DNA of 50,824 nt from assembly GCF_014647435.1 (NCBI RefSeq), contig NZ_BMPE01000023.1:1-50824 (forward strand), read 5' to 3'. Below the pieces are notes generated by a model, which saw only the letters and a list, made by a program, of their open reading frames with translations, ran no database searches and was not told where the DNA came from. The position numbers and the translations under genes were made by a program. Every line of letters begins with the position of its first letter. The stretch's first letter is position 1. The stretch comes from Deinococcus radiotolerans. GTDB taxonomy: Bacteria > Deinococcota > Deinococci > Deinococcales > Deinococcaceae. This document shows, one piece after another, positions 30,495-38,463 of this stretch.

Positions 30495-30734
30495 ATGATG
30501 AACCCCTGCAGCTACGCCTTCCACGACCTGACCGCCCCCGACGCCTTCGCCGAAATCAGCGCCGAGATCCACGTCGAACTCATCCCGGAGCCCGGCGCGG
30601 TTCGCGCCGTCGCGTACTGCGGCCGCGAGCAGATCTGCGCCGTGACCCGCCTCACCGCCGACGCCGCAACCGAGGACGTGCTGGAGGACGCCGAGTACGA
30701 CCTGCGCGCCGCCATCAGCGAAGCCTGCGCCTGA
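30495..30734 (+). CDS. Hypothetical acidic protein, 79 aa (regulon member)
   Basis: It starts with two ATGs (30495 and 30498); the first has the regulon's 6-nt spacing. Strongly acidic (APDAFAEISAEIHVELIPEP, ATEDVLEDAEYDLRAAISEA), three Cys. The acidity recalls DNA mimics or immunity proteins, but nothing specific supports that. The 30808 gene follows on the same strand with its own ribosome site. Confidence 0.7.
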   Translation: MMNPCSYAFHDLTAPDAFAEISAEIHVELIPEPGAVRAVAYCGREQICAVTRLTADAATEDVLEDAEYDLRAAISEACA

Positions 30735-30807
30735 CCCCCGCCCCCGCGCGGCCCCGCTCCAGGGGCATCCCCCCACCGCCCCGCTCCCCCGCCCCCGGAG
30801 GCCCATC

Positions 30808-31275
30808 ATGTCCATCCTGTTCCCTGTCCTGACCCCCTACGCCGGTTCGTTCTGCGCCGCTGCCGGCGAGCCTCTGCGCGGCACGACCGTCACCCACGAG
30901 CGCGGCGGCGAGGTTGCTTACCTGATCGGCGCAACCAGCCACCGCGCCTCGCGCCTGGCCGTCCTGGTCCCGCTGGGGCTGCCCCGCGCCCAGGTGGACG
31001 CAGCGCTGCGGGCCAGCCTGAACGGCGCCCTCCCGGGCCTCGGCAGCGCGCCGGACGCGCTGGAGCCCATGGCCCACCTGCTGCGGTTCTGCGCTTCGAA
31101 CGGGGAGGCGGGCGACCTGCTGGGCGTGCAGGTGGTCCAGGGCCGCGTGAAGCTGACCCTGACGCCCTTCACCGTTCAGTCGCAGCGGCTGGTGGCCGGG
31201 CTGGAGCCTGGGGCGCGCGGGCAGTTGCTGACGCTGCTCGGCACACACGATGGACACACCACCTATCCCGCATAA
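30808..31275 (+). CDS. Hypothetical protein, 155 aa
   Basis: GGAGG lies 7 nt before ATG 30808, so this is a leadered gene, probably co-transcribed with 30495. Mixed alpha/beta (SRLAVLVPLGLPRAQVDAAL, LGVQVVQGRVKLTLTPFTV). Its last 11 codons (THDGHTTYPA) are written by promoter copy 6 of the next gene. That overlap implies the C-terminal tail is not under strong constraint. Confidence 0.7.
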   Translation: MSILFPVLTPYAGSFCAAAGEPLRGTTVTHERGGEVAYLIGATSHRASRLAVLVPLGLPRAQVDAALRASLNGALPGLGSAPDALEPMAHLLRFCASNGEAGDLLGVQVVQGRVKLTLTPFTVQSQRLVAGLEPGARGQLLTLLGTHDGHTTYPA

Positions 31276-31287
31276 TCCGGCATCATA
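31242..31287 (+). promoter_or_regulatory. Conserved regulon promoter, copy 6
   Basis: CACACACGATGGACACACCA, then CCCGCATAATCCGGCATCAT. CATCAT ends 6 nt before ATG 31293. Much of it lies inside the 3' end of the previous gene. Confidence 0.75.
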
Positions 31288-31292
31288 GACCC

Positions 31293-31505
31293 ATGCCCGA
31301 TGCCCTGACTGTCCGCGCCCTGATCAAAGCCCTGCAGGCCCTCGACGACCGCGGCCTCGGCCACGCCCCGGTTCTGCTCGCCCCCACCCGCGACGGCGCC
31401 GACCACGGCGTCGCCGGGCAGCCCGAGGAAGGCCTGGCCGAATGGGCCGGGTACGGCCCGCAGCTCGACGGCTGGGCGGCCGCCGTCGTGATCACCCTCG
31501 CCTGA
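31293..31505 (+). CDS. Hypothetical protein, 70 aa (regulon member)
   Basis: Leaderless start after promoter copy 6. Reads ALTVRALIKALQALDDRGLG, HAPVLLAPTRDGADHG, ending LDGWAAAVVITLA. This 'layer' of N-terminal helix, HAPVLL strand and C-terminal strand is common in small plasmid/phage orphan proteins. Unknown role. Probably co-transcribed with 31554. Confidence 0.7.
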   Translation: MPDALTVRALIKALQALDDRGLGHAPVLLAPTRDGADHGVAGQPEEGLAEWAGYGPQLDGWAAAVVITLA

Positions 31506-31553
31506 CCCGCCCGCCCCGGCTCCGGCCGGGGCACCCCCATCCCGGAGGTCCTG

Positions 31554-31913
31554 ATGACTGTCCCCCCTGCCCCTCAGCCCCCGCTCGCGCAGCAGCTCGC
31601 CTTCACCGGCCCACTCGAAGGCGCGGTGGCGCACGTCCTGCGCTTCACCGACCCGGAGGCCGGCACGCCCACCCTGCTACTGTCCACGTCCGCCGACCTG
31701 GGGCAGCCCGTGACCGTGCACGTGACCCGCTACGCCACCGACGACCTGGAGGTGACCGGCAGCCACCACGGGCAGCCCGCGCACCTCGGGTTCTTCACCG
31801 TGCCCGGCCTGCGCGACCGCTGGCAGGCCGAACTGGACGCCGCCGCCCAGGCCCGGCGCCAGGAGGACCTGCTGCGCCAGCCTTGGACGTTCGTGCACCC
31901 CCTGACCCCCTGA
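31554..31913 (+). CDS. Hypothetical protein, 119 aa
   Basis: GGAGG precedes ATG 31554 by 5 nt, in contrast to the leaderless gene upstream. Beta-rich core (GAVAHVLRFTDPEAGTPTLL, VTVHVTRYATDDLEV) with a helical C-terminus (DRWQAELDAAAQARRQEDLL). No family recognised. Confidence 0.7.
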   Translation: MTVPPAPQPPLAQQLAFTGPLEGAVAHVLRFTDPEAGTPTLLLSTSADLGQPVTVHVTRYATDDLEVTGSHHGQPAHLGFFTVPGLRDRWQAELDAAAQARRQEDLLRQPWTFVHPLTP

Positions 31914-32069
31914 CCAAGTTTCGCATCAACAGTTCAGAGCGTGCTGAACAGCGGTCGCGCACGCAGGCCTGTGCTGGCATTCCGGGCAGGTGTACTCGGT
32001 CATCCCGGCAGTGAATGCTCACATGGCCCGTATTCAACATCACCGCAACATAATCCCGCTCGATATGCC

Positions 32070-33932
32070 TCACTTGAACTCAAATTCGACCGGCTCAGAC
32101 ACGGCATTCCCCGCATAATCGAACACACTGAATTCCAGCTCGAACTCACCCTTCGGCAGCTCCTGCTGCTCCGCACCGAGCTCCGACAGGCTCTCATCCC
32201 TGATCTTCAGCACCGCCTGCTGTAAGGCGAAATCAAACTCGTCCGTCTTCGCATCGTAGGTCCGCAGGTAGAACTGCAATGTACCCCCCGCCTCCACATC
32301 AATCCCGATCGGGGAGTCCCCGCTGTTGTCGAGTACCCCAATCACCTCGCCGTCTTCATTGAACTCCACCATCACGTCGAACGGGTCCTCACCAGGAGCT
32401 GTGTACTGCGCATACGCCGTCAGAAATTCATCGTCTGGTTCTGCGTGATCCGCCGTGACATACGTGCTGTGCACACCGTCCGTCATGGTCCAAGCCTGAG
32501 GCATCCAGTCGAACTCGTACTCCCCGCCGACCAGACGCGTGTAATACACGTCGCCGTAATCGAAGTACGCGTCCGGCCCGTCCTTCTGGTACAGACTGGC
32601 CATCGCGGCGTACACGTCCGCCCCGGCAGCCCCGAATTCGAAGTGGGCACTGCCGTCCTTGTTGACGCCCGTCATGGCCGCGTTCTTCAACTGGGGTGGT
32701 GTGGTATCTCCCTGCACGGCTGCCGTCCACGCGCGCTGTAGTCCCACCCATCCGGTACCCGCATTCATGGGCAGCGCCGCATACCGCTGCAGGGTCCCGA
32801 CGTCCGGCACAGTGTTCTGATGAGTCGGGAAATACACCGATAGCGCTGACGCTGCCAGGCGCTTCTGCCCAACCGATTTGGCCACGACCAGTTGCTTGAT
32901 GGCGGCGGAAAGGGCCGCCGCCTGCCCCTTGAGCGTCGCGTCCGGCGTGTACTGCCCGACCCTATCCGCGAAGTGTCCCAGATCAACGTAGGGACGGGTG
33001 GTACCGGGGCGCCCAACGTTGCTGAAGTCATACTGAATGGCCTCTCCACGGGCGCGCCAGAGGTACCCGGCTGACTGGGGCGAGGCAAACGCCCTGGTCA
33101 GGCTGGTCGCGAACGTGGAGAGGGCGGCCTGCGCGGCGGGCCAGCGACTCGTGTCGTACGCCGCATGAACACCGTACAGTTGATCACTCGGGCTGGATCG
33201 GTGCTGCGCTTCCCAGAACTTGACTTCCTGCGCGCCGAAGGTGGTCATGTCCTGCTCAGGCGTACGGTCGAGGGCCTGCAGGGTCGGTGCGTAGTTCCAG
33301 CCGTCCCCGTAGTCGATTTCCGCATCGGCGATGTACAAGCGGGTCAGGGGCGCAAACTGCGCGACGAGTTCTGCGCCGCCCATCAGGCAGGTATCGAAAG
33401 CGAGGAAGTCCAGGCGTTGGATACCCAGGATCTGCAGACTCTGGCCCGTAGCGCGGCTGAACGATTCGGGCGTGAGGCGACCTGGCTGATCTTCGGACAC
33501 GCCGGGGCCGTGGGTATCTCCGCCGAAGCCGCCGTCCCACTGTCCGCCGTGGTCCCACATGATCAGCCCGTGGTGCGCGGACGGGTAAGCCGCGTAGGCC
33601 CAGGTGAGGAAGGACGCGACGTTCTGCGGATCGTCACTGTTGAGTTCAGGAAGACGCTGGACGGGAACGCGCTTGCCGTTCTCAATGACGCCACGCTCCA
33701 CGCCGGGGCTGGCGCCACCTTCGTCATCGTTCCGGTCAAGCTGATAGACCAAGCGAACGTTCTTGAGCGGCCCGGCCGAGGCCATTTCTTCCAAATCGGT
33801 CAGGGCACTGGCGTCGAGGTTGTGATCCGCGTCGAGATAGACGGCGACCGTCCACGGAACCGGAGTCTGCTGCGCGGCGGCAGAAGTGAGGTACAGGGCA
33901 GCGCTCAGCATCAGGAGTGAAACCAGTTTCAT
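32070..33932 (-). CDS. Clostripain-family (C11) cysteine peptidase, exported
   Basis: 620 aa from ATG 33932, which gives a clean signal peptide (MKLVSLLMLSAALYLTSAAA); ATG 33944 would add four residues. The C11 catalytic dyad is in place: His128 in LIMWDHGGQWDGG and Cys182 in FLAFDTCLMGG. Early blocks VAVYLDADHNLDASAL and LDRNDDEGG also match the family. These enzymes cleave after Arg or Lys, often needing calcium. The long C-terminal half (~residues 400-620) is beta-rich and probably an adhesion or accessory module. It is not part of a visible operon. Confidence 0.9.
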   Translation of the reverse strand: MKLVSLLMLSAALYLTSAAAQQTPVPWTVAVYLDADHNLDASALTDLEEMASAGPLKNVRLVYQLDRNDDEGGASPGVERGVIENGKRVPVQRLPELNSDDPQNVASFLTWAYAAYPSAHHGLIMWDHGGQWDGGFGGDTHGPGVSEDQPGRLTPESFSRATGQSLQILGIQRLDFLAFDTCLMGGAELVAQFAPLTRLYIADAEIDYGDGWNYAPTLQALDRTPEQDMTTFGAQEVKFWEAQHRSSPSDQLYGVHAAYDTSRWPAAQAALSTFATSLTRAFASPQSAGYLWRARGEAIQYDFSNVGRPGTTRPYVDLGHFADRVGQYTPDATLKGQAAALSAAIKQLVVAKSVGQKRLAASALSVYFPTHQNTVPDVGTLQRYAALPMNAGTGWVGLQRAWTAAVQGDTTPPQLKNAAMTGVNKDGSAHFEFGAAGADVYAAMASLYQKDGPDAYFDYGDVYYTRLVGGEYEFDWMPQAWTMTDGVHSTYVTADHAEPDDEFLTAYAQYTAPGEDPFDVMVEFNEDGEVIGVLDNSGDSPIGIDVEAGGTLQFYLRTYDAKTDEFDFALQQAVLKIRDESLSELGAEQQELPKGEFELEFSVFDYAGNAVSEPVEFEFK

Positions 33933-34035
33933 TGCTGCCGTCATATCAGGTGTCCAGCAACGAGACGATCAGGCTTAGCGAAGCCCCCGCCGGGGGTAGC
34001 TCCAGCGGAGGCATGATGCGCAACCCTGAATCTGG

Positions 34036-34488
34036 TCAGTCGCGGCGGCGCAGGCGGGTGGGCAGCTCCGCGATGATCCGTTCACGGCCCTCCGGCGTCA
34101 GGAGCTCCTCGAGCAGCAGCTCCACGACGTGGTGATGCTCGATCGGCCAGCCCTGCGCCTTCAATCCGAACACCAGCTGGTCGAGGGCCAGCTTGTACTT
34201 CGGCTGCACGCGGGTGCCCAGGTTCGGGTTCTTCCCGCCGCTGCGGCTGGCCGTGCCGCCGTCCCAGGCGGGCAGATCCAGGCCGCCGGTGGTCGGGGCG
34301 GGTGCCGGTGCCGGAGCGGCCTTCGCCGGGGCCTTCCGGGTCGTCTTGGGCCGGGCCGGGCTGGGCTGCTGGGCCGCCTCGACACCGGCCGCCGGGCCGC
34401 TGGGCTGCTCGACGCTGCCCTCCTCGGTGGCCAGGCCCTTGCGCAGGGCGTCCAGACCGCCCAGCAGTCCGCCGCGCTTGCCGGTCAT
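34036..34488 (-). CDS. ParA partner protein (ParB-like centromere binder), 150 aa
   Basis: It directly follows parA with an ATGA overlap. The N-terminal ~95 residues are basic, Ala/Pro-rich and disordered (RPKTTRKAPAKAAPAPAPAP). The C-terminal part (VQPKYKLALDQLVFGLKAQG, then VVELLLEELLTPEGRERIIA) looks like a dimeric ribbon-helix-helix or short HTH module. This is the pattern of small, type Ib-like partition partners rather than classical ParB. Its DNA site is unknown. Confidence 0.7.
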   Translation of the reverse strand: MTGKRGGLLGGLDALRKGLATEEGSVEQPSGPAAGVEAAQQPSPARPKTTRKAPAKAAPAPAPAPTTGGLDLPAWDGGTASRSGGKNPNLGTRVQPKYKLALDQLVFGLKAQGWPIEHHHVVELLLEELLTPEGRERIIAELPTRLRRRD

Positions 34489-35111
34489 GCCCGCGCCCCG
34501 ATCCGCGCTTCGAGCTCGCGGGTCACCTCGATGTAGTCCTGCCAGCAGCTGCGCGCCAGTTTGTTGCCGCGGACGTCTCGCACCAGCACGCCCTCGTTTG
34601 CCGCGTCGACGAACGCGTCGCTCTGCCGGATCTTGCCTTCGAGCAGGGGCATGTTCAGGCTGGTGATCGCCTCGCGGCCCTCGCCCACGCGGACCTTCTT
34701 GACGCGGGTGAGCATCACGGTGAACTGATCGTCGGTCACGCCGTGCTCGCGCAGGACGTTCACGGTCTGCTGCGCGCCGTCGATGCTGGGGATGTCCGCC
34801 TGCACCGGCAGGACCAGCTGGTGGCAGGCCTGCGCCAGTTCGACCAGTTCCACGGTCTCGGGGCCGCCGCGGCTGTCGATGATCACGACGTCGTAGTCGG
34901 CGGCGCGGGCGAGGCTGCGCTCGCTGCCGACCGTGAAGGGCAGGTGTCCGCGCGCCGCCCAGGTGGTGGCGGTGCGGATGCGGTCGCCGTCCGCCAGCAG
35001 GACTGTCTTGCCCTGCTCGGCGAAGCGCCCGGCGATGTGCACGGCGCTGGTGGTCTTGCCCACGCCGCCCTTGAGGCTGGCCATGCCGATGAGGATGGGA
35101 CCGCGACTCAC
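34485..35111 (-). CDS. ParA-family partition ATPase
   Basis: 208 aa. GTG 35111 is chosen because it follows GGAGCGC and puts the deviant Walker A (MASLKGGVGKTTSAVHIAG, motif at ~14-21) at the usual distance. Further motifs are VLLADGDR (A'), VVIIDSRGGPE (Walker B) and LVLPVQADIPSI. The short length and absence of an N-terminal HTH mark a type Ib ParA, which relies on its partner for regulation. It segregates plasmid copies over the nucleoid. Confidence 0.88.
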   Translation of the reverse strand: MSRGPILIGMASLKGGVGKTTSAVHIAGRFAEQGKTVLLADGDRIRTATTWAARGHLPFTVGSERSLARAADYDVVIIDSRGGPETVELVELAQACHQLVLPVQADIPSIDGAQQTVNVLREHGVTDDQFTVMLTRVKKVRVGEGREAITSLNMPLLEGKIRQSDAFVDAANEGVLVRDVRGNKLARSCWQDYIEVTRELEARIGARA

Positions 35112-35205
35112 ACGCGCTCCGGGATGCACTGTGCCTCGGAAAACTCGGGTATCACGCGGCCACGGTAGCACGCCTGAATGCCGTCCTGCACTCGTGTGAG
35201 CACGC

Positions 35206-35838
35206 TCACGCGCTCCCGCTGCGGCCCTTGCGCGGCGTGCGCCAGACCGGCTGGAGTTCCCGCAGCCCCAGGGCGCGCAGCACCTCCAGGCCGTTGGTGG
35301 TGAGCAGGCTGGTCTTGCCGGTGAGGAACTTGGTGGCGGCGGCCCGCAGGGTGTGGTCCGGCGGAGGCGGCTCGCGGTCCAGGTCGGCCAGTCCGGCGCG
35401 GCGGGCGAGGTCCTCGCGGGTCATGCCGATGTCCACGGCCCGGCGGGCGGCGGCGTAGGTCAGGCGGCCGCGGATCGAGGTGTCGGTGCCCAGGCGCAGG
35501 TCGGTCGCGGCGCTGAGGTTCGCGGCGCGGGCGCTGGGCGGCACATCGACAGGTCCCCAGACGGGGCGGAGTTCCTGCAGGCCGAGCACGTCGAGCAGTT
35601 TCAGGCCGCCCTTCGCGAGCAGGCCCAGGCGGCGGCCGTCGAGCATGCGGGCGATGTCGCTGAGCTGCTGGCTGGTGGGTTCGGGGGTGTCGTGGACGCG
35701 GCGGGCGAGGTCGTCGCGGCTCAGGCCGAGGGCGGCGGCGCGTTCACGGGCGGCGGTGGCCAGGGCGGTGAGGAGTTGCTCGCGGTCCGGGGGGATGGGC
35801 GGGGTGGGCGTGGCGGGAGGCGTCATAGAGAGCATCAT
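35206..35838 (-). CDS. Tandem-repeat putative DNA-binding protein, 210 aa
   Basis: Two homologous halves: AAALGLSRDDLARRV, ARMLDGRRLGLLAKGGLKLL, DVLGLQELRPVW (~residues 30-95), and ARRAVDIGMTREDLARRAG, ATKFLTGKTSLLTTNGLEVL, RALGLRELQPVW (~130-200). Each begins with an HTH-like 'G.srddLArR' segment and ends in the same L-G-L-x-E-L-x-P-V-W phrase. A fused tandem DNA-binder would suit direct-repeat sites. It lies 94 bp upstream of parA and may control partition or the eight-copy promoter regulon. The start could be ATG 35838, 35835 or 35826. Confidence 0.7.
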   Translation of the reverse strand: MMLSMTPPATPTPPIPPDREQLLTALATAARERAAALGLSRDDLARRVHDTPEPTSQQLSDIARMLDGRRLGLLAKGGLKLLDVLGLQELRPVWGPVDVPPSARAANLSAATDLRLGTDTSIRGRLTYAAARRAVDIGMTREDLARRAGLADLDREPPPPDHTLRAAATKFLTGKTSLLTTNGLEVLRALGLRELQPVWRTPRKGRSGSA

Positions 35839-35916
35839 GCCCACAGCCCCGCATAAAAAGCAAACTTACACAGGCGGAGCACACCTGTTTTTAGCGTCCC
35901 AGAGCAAGAATCAGTC

Positions 35917-36183
35917 ATGAGAAATGCGGATATTTCCCGAGACAGACGCGACGAGTTGACCGGGCTGGAGTTCACGGCGGTGTTGCCGGGCGGGACGGAG
36001 GTGCCGGCCCGGGTGATCGGTGCGGAGCGGGACTGGCCGTTGATCTGGGTGCAGGGGTTCGAGCCGGCCGAGTACGCCTGGGTGACGCCACCGCGCTTCG
36101 CCGGGCTGGGGTGCCGCTTCCCGTTCGAGCCGCCCACTCACAGGTTCCACACACCATCCCGTCCGCATAAAACGGCATCATAA
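35917..36183 (+). CDS. Hypothetical protein, 88 aa
   Basis: Divergent from the tandem-repeat gene. Beta-rich and compact (TGLEFTAVLPGGTEVPARVI, DWPLIWVQGFEPAEYAWV). The last ~15 codons (HRFHTPSRPHKTAS) are written by promoter copy 7, as for the 30808 gene. No family recognised. The intergenic region (35839-35916) has no clear ribosome site for this ATG. Confidence 0.6.
   Translation: MRNADISRDRRDELTGLEFTAVLPGGTEVPARVIGAERDWPLIWVQGFEPAEYAWVTPPRFAGLGCRFPFEPPTHRFHTPSRPHKTAS
36135..36182 (+). promoter_or_regulatory. Conserved regulon promoter, copy 7 (leadered)
   Basis: CACTCACAG, CCACACACCA, then CCGCATAAAACGGCATCATA. No ATG follows at 6 nt. Transcription starting at the equivalent position (~36190) would give a ~70-nt leader with a GGGCGCGG/CCGCGCCC hairpin before gene 36259. 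This shows the element is a promoter rather than a translation signal. Confidence 0.7.
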
Positions 36184-36258
36184 GAGACAAGAAAAGGGCG
36201 CGGGTCCTCCGCCAAGATTCGCCGCGCCCAACCCCACCCCCGTCAAAGGAGCAAGGCC

Positions 36259-36690
36259 ATGCATAACGATACCAAACCCCGCAATATCAGCCGCACCTGG
36301 ACCGTCAGCCTCTACGGCCGCTACGAATCGGGCAGCGCCAAGGTCAAGCTGGGCACCCACACCGTCACCCTCTCCGCGGACGGCCGCGGCGACCGCTGCG
36401 CCAGCATCGACGGCCAGTCCGCCACCGTGGCCGCCGCCAACGCCCTGCTCAACAGCGGCAAGCGCGACGGCACGGTCAAGCTGGAGCGCGAGGTCCGCAT
36501 CGGCCTGCCCAAACCCGCCGCCAGCCGCCTGCACCGCGACCTCGCCCTGATGGGCATCCTCGCCGGGAACCACTACGCCGTGGCGACCGCCGCGCTGGGC
36601 CGCGTGATCAGCAGCCTCACCGAAGTCCAGCCCCACGAGGCCGAGTCGGTCCGCCTGCACGCCAGCCGCCTCGCGCAGGGCCTCGCGTGA
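36259..36690 (+). CDS. Hypothetical protein, 143 aa (regulon member, leadered)
   Basis: AAGGAG lies 8 nt before ATG 36259. Beta-rich N-half (RTWTVSLYGRYESGSAKVKL, GTHTVTLSADGRGDR), helical C-half (HRDLALMGILAGNHYAVATA, ALGRVISSLTEVQPHEAESV). No signal peptide or named family. It overlaps the next gene (GTGA) and is driven by promoter copy 7 through a structured leader, the only such case in the regulon. Confidence 0.72.
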   Translation: MHNDTKPRNISRTWTVSLYGRYESGSAKVKLGTHTVTLSADGRGDRCASIDGQSATVAAANALLNSGKRDGTVKLEREVRIGLPKPAASRLHRDLALMGILAGNHYAVATAALGRVISSLTEVQPHEAESVRLHASRLAQGLA

Positions 36691-37073
36691 GCGGGCGCTG
36701 GGCGCACCTGCACCCCGTGCAGCGCAACTACGCCCTGGCCCGCGAGGAGGTCAGGCGGGTGGCGGTCGACGTGGCGTTCGTGCAGGACCTGATCACCCTG
36801 CGCCTCGATCACGGGGAATGCACCGAGGACCAGTGGGCGGCGCTGATGGACCAGGCGGACGACGAGCTGGGCCTGACCGCTGCCCGCGCGGCCCGGGACG
36901 CGGCGCTCGACGCCCTCCTGGTCTGGGGCCGCGACCATACCGAGCAGCTGGTGGCCCGGTTCCGGCGGCGCTTCACCGCGGCGGACGTGGCCGCGATGGA
37001 CCGGATCTTCGACGTGTTCACGCGCCGGCGCGAGCTGGGGGAGATGCTGCTGCGGCTGCCGGTGGAGCCGTGA
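36687..37073 (+). CDS. Hypothetical protein, 128 aa
   Basis: GTG 36687 lies in a GTGA overlap with the previous gene, so the two are coupled. All-helical with charged faces (QRNYALAREEVRRVAVDVAF, VQDLITLRLDHGECTEDQW, MDRIFDVFTRRRELGEMLLR). No family recognised. The following 150 bp (37074-37230) contain no convincing gene. Confidence 0.7.
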   Translation: MSGRWAHLHPVQRNYALAREEVRRVAVDVAFVQDLITLRLDHGECTEDQWAALMDQADDELGLTAARAARDAALDALLVWGRDHTEQLVARFRRRFTAADVAAMDRIFDVFTRRRELGEMLLRLPVEP

Positions 37074-37230
37074 CGATGGACCTGGTCGCCACGGGCAGCC
37101 GCCTGGGTGCTGCGTCGGCGCACATGGGGGTCTTGGTGGGCCCCCGGGTGCGGGGACTGGCGCCACACGGGGGCCCGCTGGAGCGTGCCTCTGGTCAGGT
37201 GAACAGCATGCGGCGGAGAGAGGCCAGGGA

Positions 37231-37617
37231 CTACCTGCGTTCTACGAGCATCAAGGCATTGCCGTCCACATCCATCACCCGAAGCGCGCGTAAACCTGGA
37301 TGTACATCCATGATCTCATCGGCCTGCCCCCCCAGTGCAAGCACGCGTTCGCGGGCCACACCCAGATCTGTCGTCACGAATGAGCAGATGGGATGTGGGG
37401 CCGGGGCGAAGCTGAAATGCGGGTCATTGGCGTGGGCATCGAGGGTGATCCATGGGCGCTCATGAGTCGCATTCAACGTGTAGTAGTGCCGGTCCAGCGC
37501 TTGTTCATCCAATGGGAGGTCGAGCAAGGCGGAGTACCACTTCGCTGAGCGTTCGAGGTCGCGCACGTGAATGAAGAGGCCGTCGAGGATGGCTGTAGGT
37601 ACGGTGGCCTGGGTCAC
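37231..37617 (-). CDS. VOC-family (glyoxalase/bleomycin-resistance-like) protein
   Basis: 128 aa. The VOC fold is visible: DGLFIHVRDLERSAKWYSAL (His17), HYYTLNATHERPWITLDAHA, FSFAPAPHPICSFVT and the end VMDVDGNALMLVERR with the typical D-x-D-G-N. VOC proteins bind a metal and a small substrate; the substrate here is unknown. GTG 37617 has TACAGT exactly 6 nt upstream (37624-37629), so it is leaderless. It interrupts the rightward array on the opposite strand and lacks the regulon promoter. Confidence 0.85.
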   Translation of the reverse strand: MTQATVPTAILDGLFIHVRDLERSAKWYSALLDLPLDEQALDRHYYTLNATHERPWITLDAHANDPHFSFAPAPHPICSFVTTDLGVARERVLALGGQADEIMDVHPGLRALRVMDVDGNALMLVERR

Positions 37618-37800
37618 GACCGCACTGTAGTCGAGCGTGGGTGGGCACAGTCGGGGACAGGCCTCACGTCCGATGCCGAGCTACCAGTTGTGCGTGAGCC
37701 GTCCAGAGCGAACTTCATACTCTATGCGGCCTGAGTCCCCCCGCCCCCTGCTGCCGGGCCCGCGCGTCATGCCGGGTCCGGCAGCCTTTTGTGCGGCCCT

Positions 37801-37846
37801 GACACACAAACGACACACTACGCCGCCCGCATAAAATGGCATCATA
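37801..37846 (+). promoter_or_regulatory. Conserved regulon promoter, copy 8
   Basis: GACACACAAACGACACACTA, then CCCGCATAAAATGGCATCAT. CATCAT ends 6 nt before ATG 37852. Confidence 0.75.
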
Positions 37847-37851
37847 TATCC

Positions 37852-38403
37852 ATGAGCGAGATTCTCTCCCCCACCGGCCGCCGCACCATCATCAACGCCC
37901 TGATCACCCTCCCCTGCGCGGCCTTCGCCTGGGACTGGCAGGCGCCCGTGCAGGTGCGCGCCGCCGACCTCGACGTGGCCATGACCGTCGCCCCCGAGGG
38001 CATCTCCGCGTTCCTCGCCGCCGACCACTGCCAGAGCCGCTTCGGGTACCGCGTCACCCTGCACACCGACGAGACCGGCCTGCGCATCGTCGAAGCCAGC
38101 AGCACGCCCGGCGACCAGCTCGAACCCCACGCCTACCTGCTGGAGGCCTGGCGCGTTGCGCCGCAGTGGTGCGAAGCGGCCGCGCAACGCGCCGGCGTCC
38201 CCAGCTGGGCCGACCTCGTGCACGGCCTGAAGTTCAAGCCCGTGAAGCACCTCACCCGCCACCTCGGCCTGTGCGCCACCCTGCCCAGCTTCGACAGCGT
38301 CACCCTCTCCGGCGCGACCGACGGCCTCCCCACCAGCCTCGTGGACTTCGACGTCGCCTTCAACCGTGAACACCTGTCCGTGCGGAACGGCCGCGCCGCC
38401 TGA
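37852..38403 (+). CDS. Hypothetical protein, 183 aa (regulon member)
   Basis: The start at 37852 is set by promoter copy 8; the longer frame would translate the promoter. Reads SEILSPTGRRTIINALITLP, AADLDVAMTVAPEGISAFLA, HAYLLEAWRVAPQWCEAAAQ. Probably soluble alpha/beta with four Cys. No family recognised. The 38464 gene follows with its own ribosome site, likely on the same transcript. Confidence 0.75.
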   Translation: MSEILSPTGRRTIINALITLPCAAFAWDWQAPVQVRAADLDVAMTVAPEGISAFLAADHCQSRFGYRVTLHTDETGLRIVEASSTPGDQLEPHAYLLEAWRVAPQWCEAAAQRAGVPSWADLVHGLKFKPVKHLTRHLGLCATLPSFDSVTLSGATDGLPTSLVDFDVAFNREHLSVRNGRAA

Positions 38404-38463
38404 AGCCTCCTCCGCCGCCCCGCGCGACCAGCCGGGGCGGCCGCTGCCCCCCAAGGAGTCCCC

